64,000 nt of DNA, taken from the NCBI RefSeq assembly GCF_000208405.1, contig NC_015437.1, forward strand, positions 1,419,501 through 1,483,500. Direction: 5' to 3'. Under the pieces are notes generated by a model, which worked only from the letters and a program-made list of their open reading frames with translations, was not told the DNA's origin and made no database searches. The stretch comes from Selenomonas sputigena ATCC 35185 (GTDB lineage Bacteria; Bacillota; Negativicutes; Selenomonadales; Selenomonadaceae). Positions 26,769 through 34,380 of the stretch are shown piece after piece. The translations under genes were made by a program, and so were the position numbers. Each line of letters opens with the position of its first letter. The first letter of the stretch is position 1.

Positions 26769-27668
26769 TTGAAACGCAAAAACATGTTCCTTTGCCTGCT
26801 CACTGCCCTCTGCCTGCTCCTCACAGGATGCGGCGGCACGAACACGGCGGGAGGCGGCAAGGACGGCTCCTTCCACATCGTCACGTCCTTCTACCCCATG
26901 TACGTCGCCACCATCAACATCACACAGGGCGTCGACGGCGTGACCGTCACCAACATGACGAAGCCGCAGACGGGCTGCCTGCACGACTACCAGCTCATGA
27001 CCGAGGACATGAAGACGCTCGAAAAAGCCGATGCCTTCGTCATCAACGGCGCAGGCATGGAGAGCTTCCTCGACAAGGTCGTCGAGCAGCAGAAGAACCT
27101 CAAGATCATCGACGCCTCCAAGGGCATCGAGCTTCTGAAAGACGACGATGAGGAGAATCCACATGTCTGGCTCAGCGTCACCGACGCCATCCTGCAGGTG
27201 AAGAACATCGCCGAGCAGCTCAAGGCGGCCGATCCCAAGCACGCCGACGCCTACGAAAAGAACGCTGCCGCCTACATCAAGAAGCTCGAAGCGCTCAAGG
27301 CCGAGATGCACACCGAACTCGACACCGTGCCGAACAAGGACATCGTGACCTTCCACGAAGCCTTCCCCTACTTCGCCAAGGAATTCGGCCTCAACATCAT
27401 CAGCGTCGTCGAGCGCGAGCCGGGCACGGAGCCGACACCCGCAGAGCTGCAGGCGACGATCGAGCAGGTCAAGAAACTGCCCGTCAAGGTTCTCTTCACC
27501 GAGCCACAGTACTCGCCGAGCGCCGCTGAAACCATCGCGCGCGAAACGGGCGCGAAGATCTACACGCTCGATCCCGTCGTCACAGGCGAGGCGAACGATC
27601 AGGCACTCAATGCCTACATCGACACCATGAAGAAGAACATGGAAACGCTGAAGACGGCGCTGCAGTAA
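26769..27668 (+). CDS. Metal ABC transporter substrate-binding lipoprotein, zinc-type (ZnuA/AdcA-like)
   Basis: The 299-residue protein begins at a TTG with AGGAGG eight bases upstream and has a lipoprotein signal with lipobox LLTGC (Cys21). The cluster A-I fold carries the expected metal ligands: His72 in CLHDYQ, His132 in NPHVWL, His196 in TFHEAFPYF, and an acidic residue near the end (TLDPV). It would bind Zn(II) or Mn(II) at the outer face of the inner membrane. No permease or ATPase gene follows; a tyrosine recombinase comes next after a terminator. The His-rich loop of many ZnuA proteins is missing. Confidence 0.85.
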   Translation: MKRKNMFLCLLTALCLLLTGCGGTNTAGGGKDGSFHIVTSFYPMYVATINITQGVDGVTVTNMTKPQTGCLHDYQLMTEDMKTLEKADAFVINGAGMESFLDKVVEQQKNLKIIDASKGIELLKDDDEENPHVWLSVTDAILQVKNIAEQLKAADPKHADAYEKNAAAYIKKLEALKAEMHTELDTVPNKDIVTFHEAFPYFAKEFGLNIISVVEREPGTEPTPAELQATIEQVKKLPVKVLFTEPQYSPSAAETIARETGAKIYTLDPVVTGEANDQALNAYIDTMKKNMETLKTALQ

Positions 27669-27717
27669 GCCTGCACTGCGAGAGAAGAAGCCGACTTCAC
27701 GAACTTTCCCGAAAAGA

Positions 27718-27759
27718 AAGCGGACGCACCTCGAATCCATCGAGCTGCGTCCGCTTTTT
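27718..27759 (+). terminator. Terminator of the zinc-type lipoprotein gene
   Basis: A long stem (AAAGCGGACGCA paired with TGCGTCCGCTTT, with an inner CTCGA/TCGAG) is followed by T residues. Confidence 0.9.
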
Positions 27760-27835
27760 CCATCTGGAAAAAATCCGAGATTCCTGTATAATGGTTATAC
27801 TGCTGAATGAACTTTGACGCATGAGGTGTTTTGTG

Positions 27836-28816
27836 ATGGATGTACGCGACGATTTCCTGCTCGCCAAGAACCAGAAGGTCGAGCAGAACGAGAAACTTTC
27901 CGCCAAGAGCAAGCGGCGTATGCAGAAGAGCAAATCGTTCAATACGATCAAATCTTACGCGAGCGATTGGAACGATTTTGCCGACTGGTGCGAGCATCAC
28001 CAGATTGCTTCCCTGCCCGCAGAACCGGAGACCATCGTCAACTATATCAACGACCTCGCAGACAATGCGAAGGCGAACACGGTCTCGCGCCGCGTCACCG
28101 CCATCTCAGAGAACCACATCGCCGCCGGCTACAAGCGCGACAATCCCGCCCACTCAGGACTTGTGCGAAACGCCATGTCCGCCATCCGCAGGGAGAAGGG
28201 AACGTTCCAGCACGGCAAGGCGCCGATCCTCTTGGAGACGCTCTATTTGATCGCCGACGGCTTCGGCACGGACGAGGCCTCGATTCGTGACAAGGCGCTG
28301 CTCCTCCTCGGCTTTGCAGGAGCGTTCCGCCGCTCGGAACTCGTCGCGCTCACGGTCGAGGATGTCAGCTTCTCCGCCGAAGGCATGGTCGTCTTCATCG
28401 GCAAATCGAAGGGCGACCAACTCGGCAAGGGAAGCTATATCGGCATCCCCTATGCGCCCGACAAGGAAATCTGCGCCGTGCGTGCGCTCCGCGCGTGGCT
28501 CTCCCTCAGCGGCATCAAGAAAGGCCCGCTCTTCCGCCCCTTCAAGCGCAATCGTGAACTGCGCGATACGCAGCTCTCGGACAAGTCCGTGGCGCTCATC
28601 GTCAAGAAGTACATCAAGAAAGCCGGGCTCAGCGAGGAGGATTTTGCCGGGCACAGCCTGCGCCGAGGCTTCGCGACGAGCGCCGCGCAGCACGACGTCG
28701 ATGCTCTGACCATCATGCGCCAGACGCGCCACAAATCAGAGAAGATGGTGCACCGCTACATCGAGCAGGGAAACATCTTCAAGGACAATCCACTCGCACG
28801 CATGTACGGCAAATAA
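27836..28816 (+). CDS. Tyrosine recombinase (phage-integrase family)
   Basis: This 326-residue protein has a SAM-like core-binding domain (about 35-110) and the catalytic domain with all active-site residues: Arg165 in AFRRSELVAL, Lys near 190, His273/Arg276 in GHSLRRG, His299 in TRHKS and nucleophile Tyr308 in VHRYIE. It resembles XerC/D-sized recombinases but I cannot assign it to the dif system. No phage or transposon genes are near and the prophage of this window is 30 kb away. Its stop codon lies inside a perfect 45-bp palindrome. It could be a solitary chromosomal recombinase, a remnant of a mobile element, or a phase-variation invertase. Confidence 0.88.
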   Translation: MDVRDDFLLAKNQKVEQNEKLSAKSKRRMQKSKSFNTIKSYASDWNDFADWCEHHQIASLPAEPETIVNYINDLADNAKANTVSRRVTAISENHIAAGYKRDNPAHSGLVRNAMSAIRREKGTFQHGKAPILLETLYLIADGFGTDEASIRDKALLLLGFAGAFRRSELVALTVEDVSFSAEGMVVFIGKSKGDQLGKGSYIGIPYAPDKEICAVRALRAWLSLSGIKKGPLFRPFKRNRELRDTQLSDKSVALIVKKYIKKAGLSEEDFAGHSLRRGFATSAAQHDVDALTIMRQTRHKSEKMVHRYIEQGNIFKDNPLARMYGK

Positions 28817-28855
28817 GGAGGAGGATATGCCTCAGGCATATCCTCCTCCTTATTT
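28811..28855. terminator. Perfect 45-bp palindrome at the recombinase stop codon
   Basis: Two 22-base arms (first arm begins AAATAAGGAGGAGGATATGC) surround a single base. It includes the recombinase TAA and would fold into a very stable hairpin in RNA from either strand. It probably ends transcription from both sides (recombinase on plus, HD-GYP on minus), but there is no long T-tract beyond TTATTT. Confidence 0.7.
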
Positions 28856-28894
28856 GCTTCGTCCAAGCAAGAGCTTCCGATGGTGGAAGCCTCC

Positions 28895-29956
28895 TTATTT
28901 CGGATTGTACTCGATAATCTTGATATTCTTGTGCTCATTCAAATCGACGACCTGATCCTGCGTGATGCGAATGAGCGGATGCGCCGCAAAGTCCTCGGGA
29001 TAGCCGACGAGGATGCCTTGGAGACCGTTGCTCAAGGTGACGGTCGAGCCGAGGAACACATGCTTGATGTTGTTGAGGAACGGCATGCAGACAGCAGGAT
29101 CGAGCTTGCTGAACATGTCCTCGGAAATCTGCGCGATGGCACTGAACGGCGTCTGCTTCACATAACCTTCGCGCTCCGTCGTGATGTTGTCGTAGATGTC
29201 CGCGACGGCGATGATGCGCGCATACTCATGGATGTCCTTGCCCGTGAGTCCCGATGGGAAGCCCGATCCGTCCATGCGCTCGTGATGCTGCAAGGCTGCG
29301 AGACGCACGCCCTCAGAAACGTCCTTGTTGGCACTGAGGATATTGAAACCGTCGCGCGCATGATTGCGGTATGCTTCAAGATCTTCGCCCTTGAGCGTCT
29401 GGATGTTCTTTTCCAAGAGACGCTCCGTAAACTTCGTCTTGCCGATGTCGTGCATGAAGCCCGCCATGATGATGTCATGCGTCTTCTTCTGCGGAATGCG
29501 CATCCACTTGGCGATGACGCCCGCGAGGATGGAGACGCGCAGCGAATGATTGTAGACGTCGCTCGCGAGGTGGTTGAGTTCATACAAATAGTCGATGGCG
29601 CCGCTCTGCTTCGACATGGGTGCGAGATCTCGCTGCACCATCGCCGTCGTACGCTCGACGGGCACCTCGTTGTCCTTGGCGACGGAGCTGAAGATGTCCT
29701 GCGCTTCGGAGACGACTTCCTTATATTCAGCGACGAAAGCATGGCTGCGCGTCAGCGGCTCGCCGACGACAGGCGTCGTCGTCAGTTCGAAGTCGTCCTT
29801 GACATAGACGGCCGGTATATTCAAGAATCCCAAACGCGTGATATGCGGCTTCGTCAGAACAGTGTTCTCCGAGAGCACGACAATCATGTTGTCGTTGACG
29901 ATGGTGCGCGCCAAGGTCATTCCAGGATGCAGATCCTCGATGGATACGGCTTTCAA
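28895..29956 (-). CDS. HD-GYP domain protein (cyclic-di-GMP phosphodiesterase)
   Basis: The protein (353 residues from the TTG at 29956, which has AAGGAGGAG upstream) has an N-terminal domain with SIEDLHPGMTLARTIVNDN and a C-terminal HD-GYP domain: the HD pair in FMHDIGKTKFTERLL and the HHERMDGSGFPSG motif (HHE-x-x-DG-x-GYP with Phe for Tyr), plus VADIYDNIT. Such enzymes hydrolyse c-di-GMP to GMP with a di- or tri-iron centre. An ATG at 30031 with AGAGGAAG upstream is an alternative start that adds 25 residues. It lies next to the HPt-like gene and TrmO on the same strand. Confidence 0.87.
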   Translation of the reverse strand: MKAVSIEDLHPGMTLARTIVNDNMIVVLSENTVLTKPHITRLGFLNIPAVYVKDDFELTTTPVVGEPLTRSHAFVAEYKEVVSEAQDIFSSVAKDNEVPVERTTAMVQRDLAPMSKQSGAIDYLYELNHLASDVYNHSLRVSILAGVIAKWMRIPQKKTHDIIMAGFMHDIGKTKFTERLLEKNIQTLKGEDLEAYRNHARDGFNILSANKDVSEGVRLAALQHHERMDGSGFPSGLTGKDIHEYARIIAVADIYDNITTEREGYVKQTPFSAIAQISEDMFSKLDPAVCMPFLNNIKHVFLGSTVTLSNGLQGILVGYPEDFAAHPLIRITQDQVVDLNEHKNIKIIEYNPK

Positions 29957-30122
29957 AGCAAACTCCTCCTTTGGGAAACGGCATATATCATAATCGCGTT
30001 TCTTCCGTACATAAATCGATTCGGAATCCATCCGAATACTTCCTCTATGCTTAATTCTCTACAAAAGTCGGAAATCCTTTATCGTACTGGGAAATTCTTT
30101 CCTTTTTGTAAGAAACGACTTT

Positions 30123-30473
30123 TTACCCATTCTGCCGAATCGCGTCGCATACCTTTTCGTGGATTTCACGCACCTCGTAAATCAAAGGCCGAATTTTCTC
30201 CACCTCCTTGCCCGAGCGAAGCTCTTTGCCGATCGCATCCGCCAGCGCCGAGAGTTTGACGAGACTGAGATTCGCTGCCGTCCCTTTCAACGTATCGATG
30301 GCCTTCTCCGCCATGGAGATGTCGCCCATTTCGATACCTGCCCAGAATTCCTGAAACGATCCATCATAGAGGAACTTCGACAGGAATTCAAGGTAAAGCG
30401 CCTCGTTTCCCATGAAACGCTCCAAACCTTTGGCATAGTCGATGCCCGCCGCCCTGCACGTCTCTTCTTTCAA
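30123..30473 (-). CDS. HPt-like domain protein lacking the phosphorylatable histidine
   Basis: The 116-residue protein, starting with a TTG behind AAAGGAGG, is a lone HPt-type four-helix domain: FLSKFLYDGSFQEFWAGIEMGD, then AEKAIDTLKGTAANLSL, then a long helix (LADAIGKELRSG). In HPt domains the second segment reads H-x-LKG-x-A-x-x-L-G; here Asp60 takes the place of the His, and Ser replaces the Gly. So it cannot act as a classic phosphorelay carrier and may instead bind a response regulator or sensor kinase. It lies next to an HD-GYP gene, which suggests a role in c-di-GMP signalling (inference). Confidence 0.72.
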   Translation of the reverse strand: MKEETCRAAGIDYAKGLERFMGNEALYLEFLSKFLYDGSFQEFWAGIEMGDISMAEKAIDTLKGTAANLSLVKLSALADAIGKELRSGKEVEKIRPLIYEVREIHEKVCDAIRQNG

Positions 30474-30525
30474 GGAACATCCTCCTTTCGCCAACGCTTC
30501 CAATCAACCATTCCGCGCGTCCAAG

Positions 30526-30942
30526 TCACATGCCGCCGCTTTTGCCGCTTGCCAGACCAACCGCATCGACGTACGGCTTGATGTCGATGACAGCGCTGCC
30601 GTCCAAGGCGTCGAGATGGCGCACGAAGAGCCGCCCTTCCTCGCGCCGCAGAAGTTTCACGGCGCAGAGCGACAGGGGATTCGGGCGATGCGGCGAGCGA
30701 CATGCGAAGACGCCGCAGGAACGCGTGCCGCTCGGCGGCGTCGTCACGAGACGGTCGCGCTCGGCGAGGTGCGCCCAGTAGAGCACCGTGAGCCATTCGC
30801 TCTCTTCGACATGCTCCAAGGCGGGCGCATACGCCTCGTCGATTTCGATGACAGACTCCTCCTCGCTGAAAAATCCCTGGCGCGGTATCTGCTGCAAACT
30901 CTTGTAGGGACTGTGCACCACGCCTATGCGCTGCAATTCCAT
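30526..30942 (-). CDS. trmO: tRNA (t6A37-N6)-methyltransferase TrmO
   Basis: This 138-residue protein has the TsaA/TrmO beta-barrel motifs: IGVVHSPYKSLQQIPRQG, GVFACRSPHRPNPLSLCAVKL and LDGSAVIDIKPYVD. TrmO methylates N6-threonylcarbamoyladenosine at position 37 of tRNA-Thr(GGU). The C-terminus is short: it lacks the extra domain seen in E. coli. It follows ileS by 19 bases and is probably in the same transcript. Confidence 0.92.
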   Translation of the reverse strand: MELQRIGVVHSPYKSLQQIPRQGFFSEEESVIEIDEAYAPALEHVEESEWLTVLYWAHLAERDRLVTTPPSGTRSCGVFACRSPHRPNPLSLCAVKLLRREEGRLFVRHLDALDGSAVIDIKPYVDAVGLASGKSGGM

Positions 30943-30961
30943 CCAGCTTCCTCCCCTCGTT

Positions 30962-33900
30962 TCACTCGACCTTGAGCGTCAATTTCTCGCCGTTGATGTT
31001 CCACGCCTTGCCTTCCGGCTCCTTTTCATAGGAGATTGCGTCGGCGAGCGTGATGCGCTTGATGTACTCCTCGTTCTTCGCCATGAGCGCTGCAATCTTC
31101 TCGTTGCCTCCCGCCGTGATCTTGATGTGGTCGGTGACTTCGAAGCCGTTCTCCTTGCGCATCGTCTGCACCTTGCTGACGATCTCACGCACGAAGCCCT
31201 CCTCGATGAGCGCAGGGCTCAAGGTCGTCTCCAGGGCAATCGTGACTGCGCCGTAGCGCTCCGTGACGAAGCCTTCCGTCTGCGCCATCGACACCTCGAC
31301 GTCTTCGGCCTCCAGCGTGACTTCACCCGAAGGAAGCGCGAGCTTCAGCTTGCCCGTGCGGTCAAGCTCGTCCTTCGCCTCGTGTCCGTTGACCTTTGAA
31401 AGAGCCGCCTTGACCTCGCCGATCCTCTTGCCGACCTTCGGTCCCAAGATCTTGAACTGCGGTTTGAAGCTGTAGCTCAGGAACTCTTCCATGTCGTCCT
31501 TGAAGACGACTTCCTTGACGTTCAGCTCACTCTCGACAATCTCGCGGAAGAAATCGTCGAGCGCGTGCGCCGCCTTGACGAACATCCTGCCGATGGGCTG
31601 GCGATTCTTGATGTTTGCAGTGTTTCGCGCTGCACGCCCCAAGACGACGATCTCAAGGACGATCTCCATGTTGTCTTCCAGCGATGCGTCGATATACTCT
31701 TCATGCACGGCAGGGAAATCGCAAAGATGGATGCTCTCGGGCGCCTCCTTGTCGATGCTGCAGACGATGTTCTGATAAATGGCTTCCGTCATGAAAGGAA
31801 TCATCGGCGCGGCGGCCTTCGCCGTCGTCACGAGTGCCGTGTAGAGCGTCATATAGGCATTGACCTTGTCCTCGCCCTCGCCCTTCGCCCAGAAGCGCTC
31901 GCGGCTGCGGCGCACATACCAGTTGCTCAGTTCATCGACGAAGCTCTGCAGGGCCTTCGCCGCTTCTGTGACCTTGTAAGCGGCGAGATTTTCGTCGACC
32001 GCCTTGACCATCGTGTTGAGGCGCGACAAAATCCACTTGTCCATGACGGCGAGCTTCTCGTAGTCGAGCGCATGATCGAGCGGATTGAAATTGTCGATAT
32101 TGGCATAGAGCACATAGAAGGCATAGGTATTCCACAGCGTGCCCATGAACTTTCGCTGCCCTTCCTGCACGGCGCCGTCGTGGTAGCGGTTCGGCAGCCA
32201 CGGTGCGCTGTTCTCATAGAAATACCAGCGGATCGCATCCGCACCGTGCTTCCTCAGCGCATCCATCGGATCGACGGCGTTGCCCTTCGACTTCGACATC
32301 TTTCGGCCGTTCTCGTCCTGCACATGGCCGAGGACGATGACGTTCTTGTACGGCGCCTTGTGAAAGAGCAGCGTCGAGATGGCGATGAGCGAATAGAACC
32401 AGCCGCGCGTCTGGTCGACCGCCTCGGAGATGAAGTCCGCGGGGAAGCGGCGCTCGAAGATCTCCTTGTTTTCGAACGGATAGTGCCACTGGGCAAAGGG
32501 CATGGAGCCGGAGTCGAACCAGCAGTCGATGACCTCGGGCACGCGGTGCATTTCCTCGCCGCACTCGGTGCAGCGAATCGTCACGGCGTCGACGTAAGGA
32601 CGGTGCAGCTCAAGCTCCTCGGGGCAGTTGTCCGACAGCGACTTCAGCTCCTCGATCGAGCCGATCGAATGCTGATGGCCGCAGCCGCACTCCCATATAT
32701 TGAGCGGCGTACCCCAGTAGCGGTTGCGGCTGATGCCCCAATCCTGCACATGCTCAAGCCAGTCGCCGAAGCGTCCCTTGCCGATGCTCTCAGGGATCCA
32801 GTTGACCGTATCGTTGTTCGCAATGAGTTCGTCGCGCACCGCCGTCATCTTGATGAACCACGACTCGCGCGCGTAGTAGACGAGCGGCGTGTCGCAGCGC
32901 CAGCAATGCGGATAGCTGTGTTCGAAGACGGGCGCCTTGAAGAGAAGTCCCTTCTCTTTCAAGTCCTGCAAGATCAGCGGATCGGCGTCCTTGACGAAGA
33001 CGCCCGGCCAGTCCGTGTCCGCCGTCATCTCGCCCTTTGCGTCAACGAACTGCACGAAGGGCATGTCGTACTTGCGGCACACGCGGTTGTCGTCCTCGCC
33101 GAACGCCGGCGCCGTATGGACGATGCCCGTGCCGTCAGACGTCGTAACATAGTCGTCGCATATAACGAAGAATGCCTTCTTCTTGATTTTTCCTTGCGCA
33201 TACGGATAGAGCGGCTCATAGTCACGATGCTCAAGCTCCTTGCCCTTCATGCGCGCGAGAACCTCGCGCTCGCCCTCGACGCCCTCGAAGACCGCATCGA
33301 CGAGCGCTTCCGCGAGATAGTAGACGGTATCGCCGACGCGCAGCTTCACATAGGTCACGTCGGGGTTGACGCAGAGGCCGAGGTTCGACGGCAGCGTCCA
33401 CGGCGTCGTCGTCCAGGCGAGGAAATACGCGTCCTCCCCCTTCGCCTTGAACTTGACCATGGCGGAGCGCTCTTTGACGTCCTTGTAGCCCTGCGCGACC
33501 TCGTGCGAGGAAAGCGGCGTGCCGCAGCGCGGGCAGTACGGCACGACCTTGTAGCCCTTGTAGAGCAGGCCGCGCTTCCAGATCTCCTTGAGCGCCCACC
33601 ACTCCGACTCGATGAAGTCGTTCTCATAGGTGATGTACGGATGCTCCATATCGGCCCAGAAGCCGACGACGTCGGAGAACTCCTCCCACATGCCCTTGTA
33701 CTTCCAGACGGATTCGCGGCACTTCTTGATGAAAGGCTCCATGCCGTACTTCTCGATCTGATCCTTGCCGTCGAGTCCGAGCGCCTTCTCCACCTCAAGC
33801 TCCACAGGCAGGCCGTGCGTGTCCCATCCCGCTTTTCTAAGGACGCGCTTTCCCTTCATCGACTGGTAGCGAGGCAGCATGTCCTTGATGACGCGCGTCA

Positions 33901-34081
33901 GCACATGACCGATGTGCGGCTTGCCGTTCGCCGTCGGTGGCCCATCGTAGAACGTGAAATTCTCCTTGCCTGCGCGCTGGTCAATCGCCTTCTGGGCGAT
34001 GTCGTGCGATTTCCAGAAGTCTTCGACCTCCTTCTCGCGCTCAACAAAATTCAACGTCGTGTCTACCTTCTTATACAGCAA
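30962..34081 (-). CDS. ileS: Isoleucine-tRNA ligase, long (IleS2-like) type
   Basis: The 1039-residue enzyme is a class Ia synthetase with HIGH motif in PTANGKPHIGH, the editing (CP1) domain with CPRCGTPLSSHEVAQGY and the KMSKS loop (KMSKSKGNAVDP). It has no C-terminal zinc-finger of the ordinary bacterial type, and its length and motifs (DTHGLPVELEVEKALGLDGK) fit the IleS2 group, which includes eukaryotic enzymes and mupirocin-resistant bacterial forms. The start is a TTG at 34081 with AGGAGG seven bases upstream. A terminator hairpin lies directly before the ribosome site. Confidence 0.95.
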   Translation of the reverse strand: MLYKKVDTTLNFVEREKEVEDFWKSHDIAQKAIDQRAGKENFTFYDGPPTANGKPHIGHVLTRVIKDMLPRYQSMKGKRVLRKAGWDTHGLPVELEVEKALGLDGKDQIEKYGMEPFIKKCRESVWKYKGMWEEFSDVVGFWADMEHPYITYENDFIESEWWALKEIWKRGLLYKGYKVVPYCPRCGTPLSSHEVAQGYKDVKERSAMVKFKAKGEDAYFLAWTTTPWTLPSNLGLCVNPDVTYVKLRVGDTVYYLAEALVDAVFEGVEGEREVLARMKGKELEHRDYEPLYPYAQGKIKKKAFFVICDDYVTTSDGTGIVHTAPAFGEDDNRVCRKYDMPFVQFVDAKGEMTADTDWPGVFVKDADPLILQDLKEKGLLFKAPVFEHSYPHCWRCDTPLVYYARESWFIKMTAVRDELIANNDTVNWIPESIGKGRFGDWLEHVQDWGISRNRYWGTPLNIWECGCGHQHSIGSIEELKSLSDNCPEELELHRPYVDAVTIRCTECGEEMHRVPEVIDCWFDSGSMPFAQWHYPFENKEIFERRFPADFISEAVDQTRGWFYSLIAISTLLFHKAPYKNVIVLGHVQDENGRKMSKSKGNAVDPMDALRKHGADAIRWYFYENSAPWLPNRYHDGAVQEGQRKFMGTLWNTYAFYVLYANIDNFNPLDHALDYEKLAVMDKWILSRLNTMVKAVDENLAAYKVTEAAKALQSFVDELSNWYVRRSRERFWAKGEGEDKVNAYMTLYTALVTTAKAAAPMIPFMTEAIYQNIVCSIDKEAPESIHLCDFPAVHEEYIDASLEDNMEIVLEIVVLGRAARNTANIKNRQPIGRMFVKAAHALDDFFREIVESELNVKEVVFKDDMEEFLSYSFKPQFKILGPKVGKRIGEVKAALSKVNGHEAKDELDRTGKLKLALPSGEVTLEAEDVEVSMAQTEGFVTERYGAVTIALETTLSPALIEEGFVREIVSKVQTMRKENGFEVTDHIKITAGGNEKIAALMAKNEEYIKRITLADAISYEKEPEGKAWNINGEKLTLKVE

Positions 34082-34096
34082 GATTTTCCCTCCTAT

Positions 34097-34128
34097 AAAA
34101 AATCCTCCATCCCGAAACAGGATGAAGG
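34097..34128 (-). promoter_or_regulatory. Terminator hairpin in the ileS leader (attenuator)
   Basis: CCTTCATCC pairs with GGATGGAGG around a seven-base loop and is followed by ATTTTTT, only five bases before the AGGAGG of ileS. It is downstream of the predicted promoter, so it acts as an attenuator rather than a gene-end terminator. No T-box motif was found. Confidence 0.65.
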
Positions 34129-34181
34129 CGCACTTTCCTGCCAGCTTTTTTCAGCATTTCATATCCTTTTTTCCAACCCTA

Positions 34182-34210
34182 ATGATAACGCAAAATGACA
34201 AAAAAGCCAA
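34182..34210 (-). promoter_or_regulatory. Predicted promoter of ileS
   Basis: TTGGCT and TATCAT are separated by 17 bases on the minus strand, about 100 bases upstream of ileS. Confidence 0.6.
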
Positions 34211-34315
34211 GTGTTATCTTCCGAGAAGAACTGCAGTCGATTGCAAGGTCAATCGCAATCGAAAACAGGACAAGTACCCCATCACTCTGCGCCTATATGC
34301 CTTAAAACCAGACAT

Positions 34316-34351
34316 GCAGACAGCCCGACGGATTGATGTCGGGCTGTCTGC
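34316..34351 (-). terminator. Hairpin behind the TonB receptor gene
   Basis: A perfect 14-bp stem (GCAGACAGCCCGAC with GTCGGGCTGTCTGC) lies 30 bases behind the stop codon. The core CAGCCCGAC also forms the hairpin at 40467-40506. The T-tract is better on the plus strand; it may work in both directions. Confidence 0.65.
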
Positions 34352-34380
34352 TGTCTTTCTTCATCGCTTTCGCCGAGTTA

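Noticed and set aside
31565-34198. Long plus-strand reading frame opposite ileS
   Set aside because: It is the antisense shadow of a GC-rich gene; it has no ribosome site and its protein is rich in Arg, Leu and Val without any family pattern.
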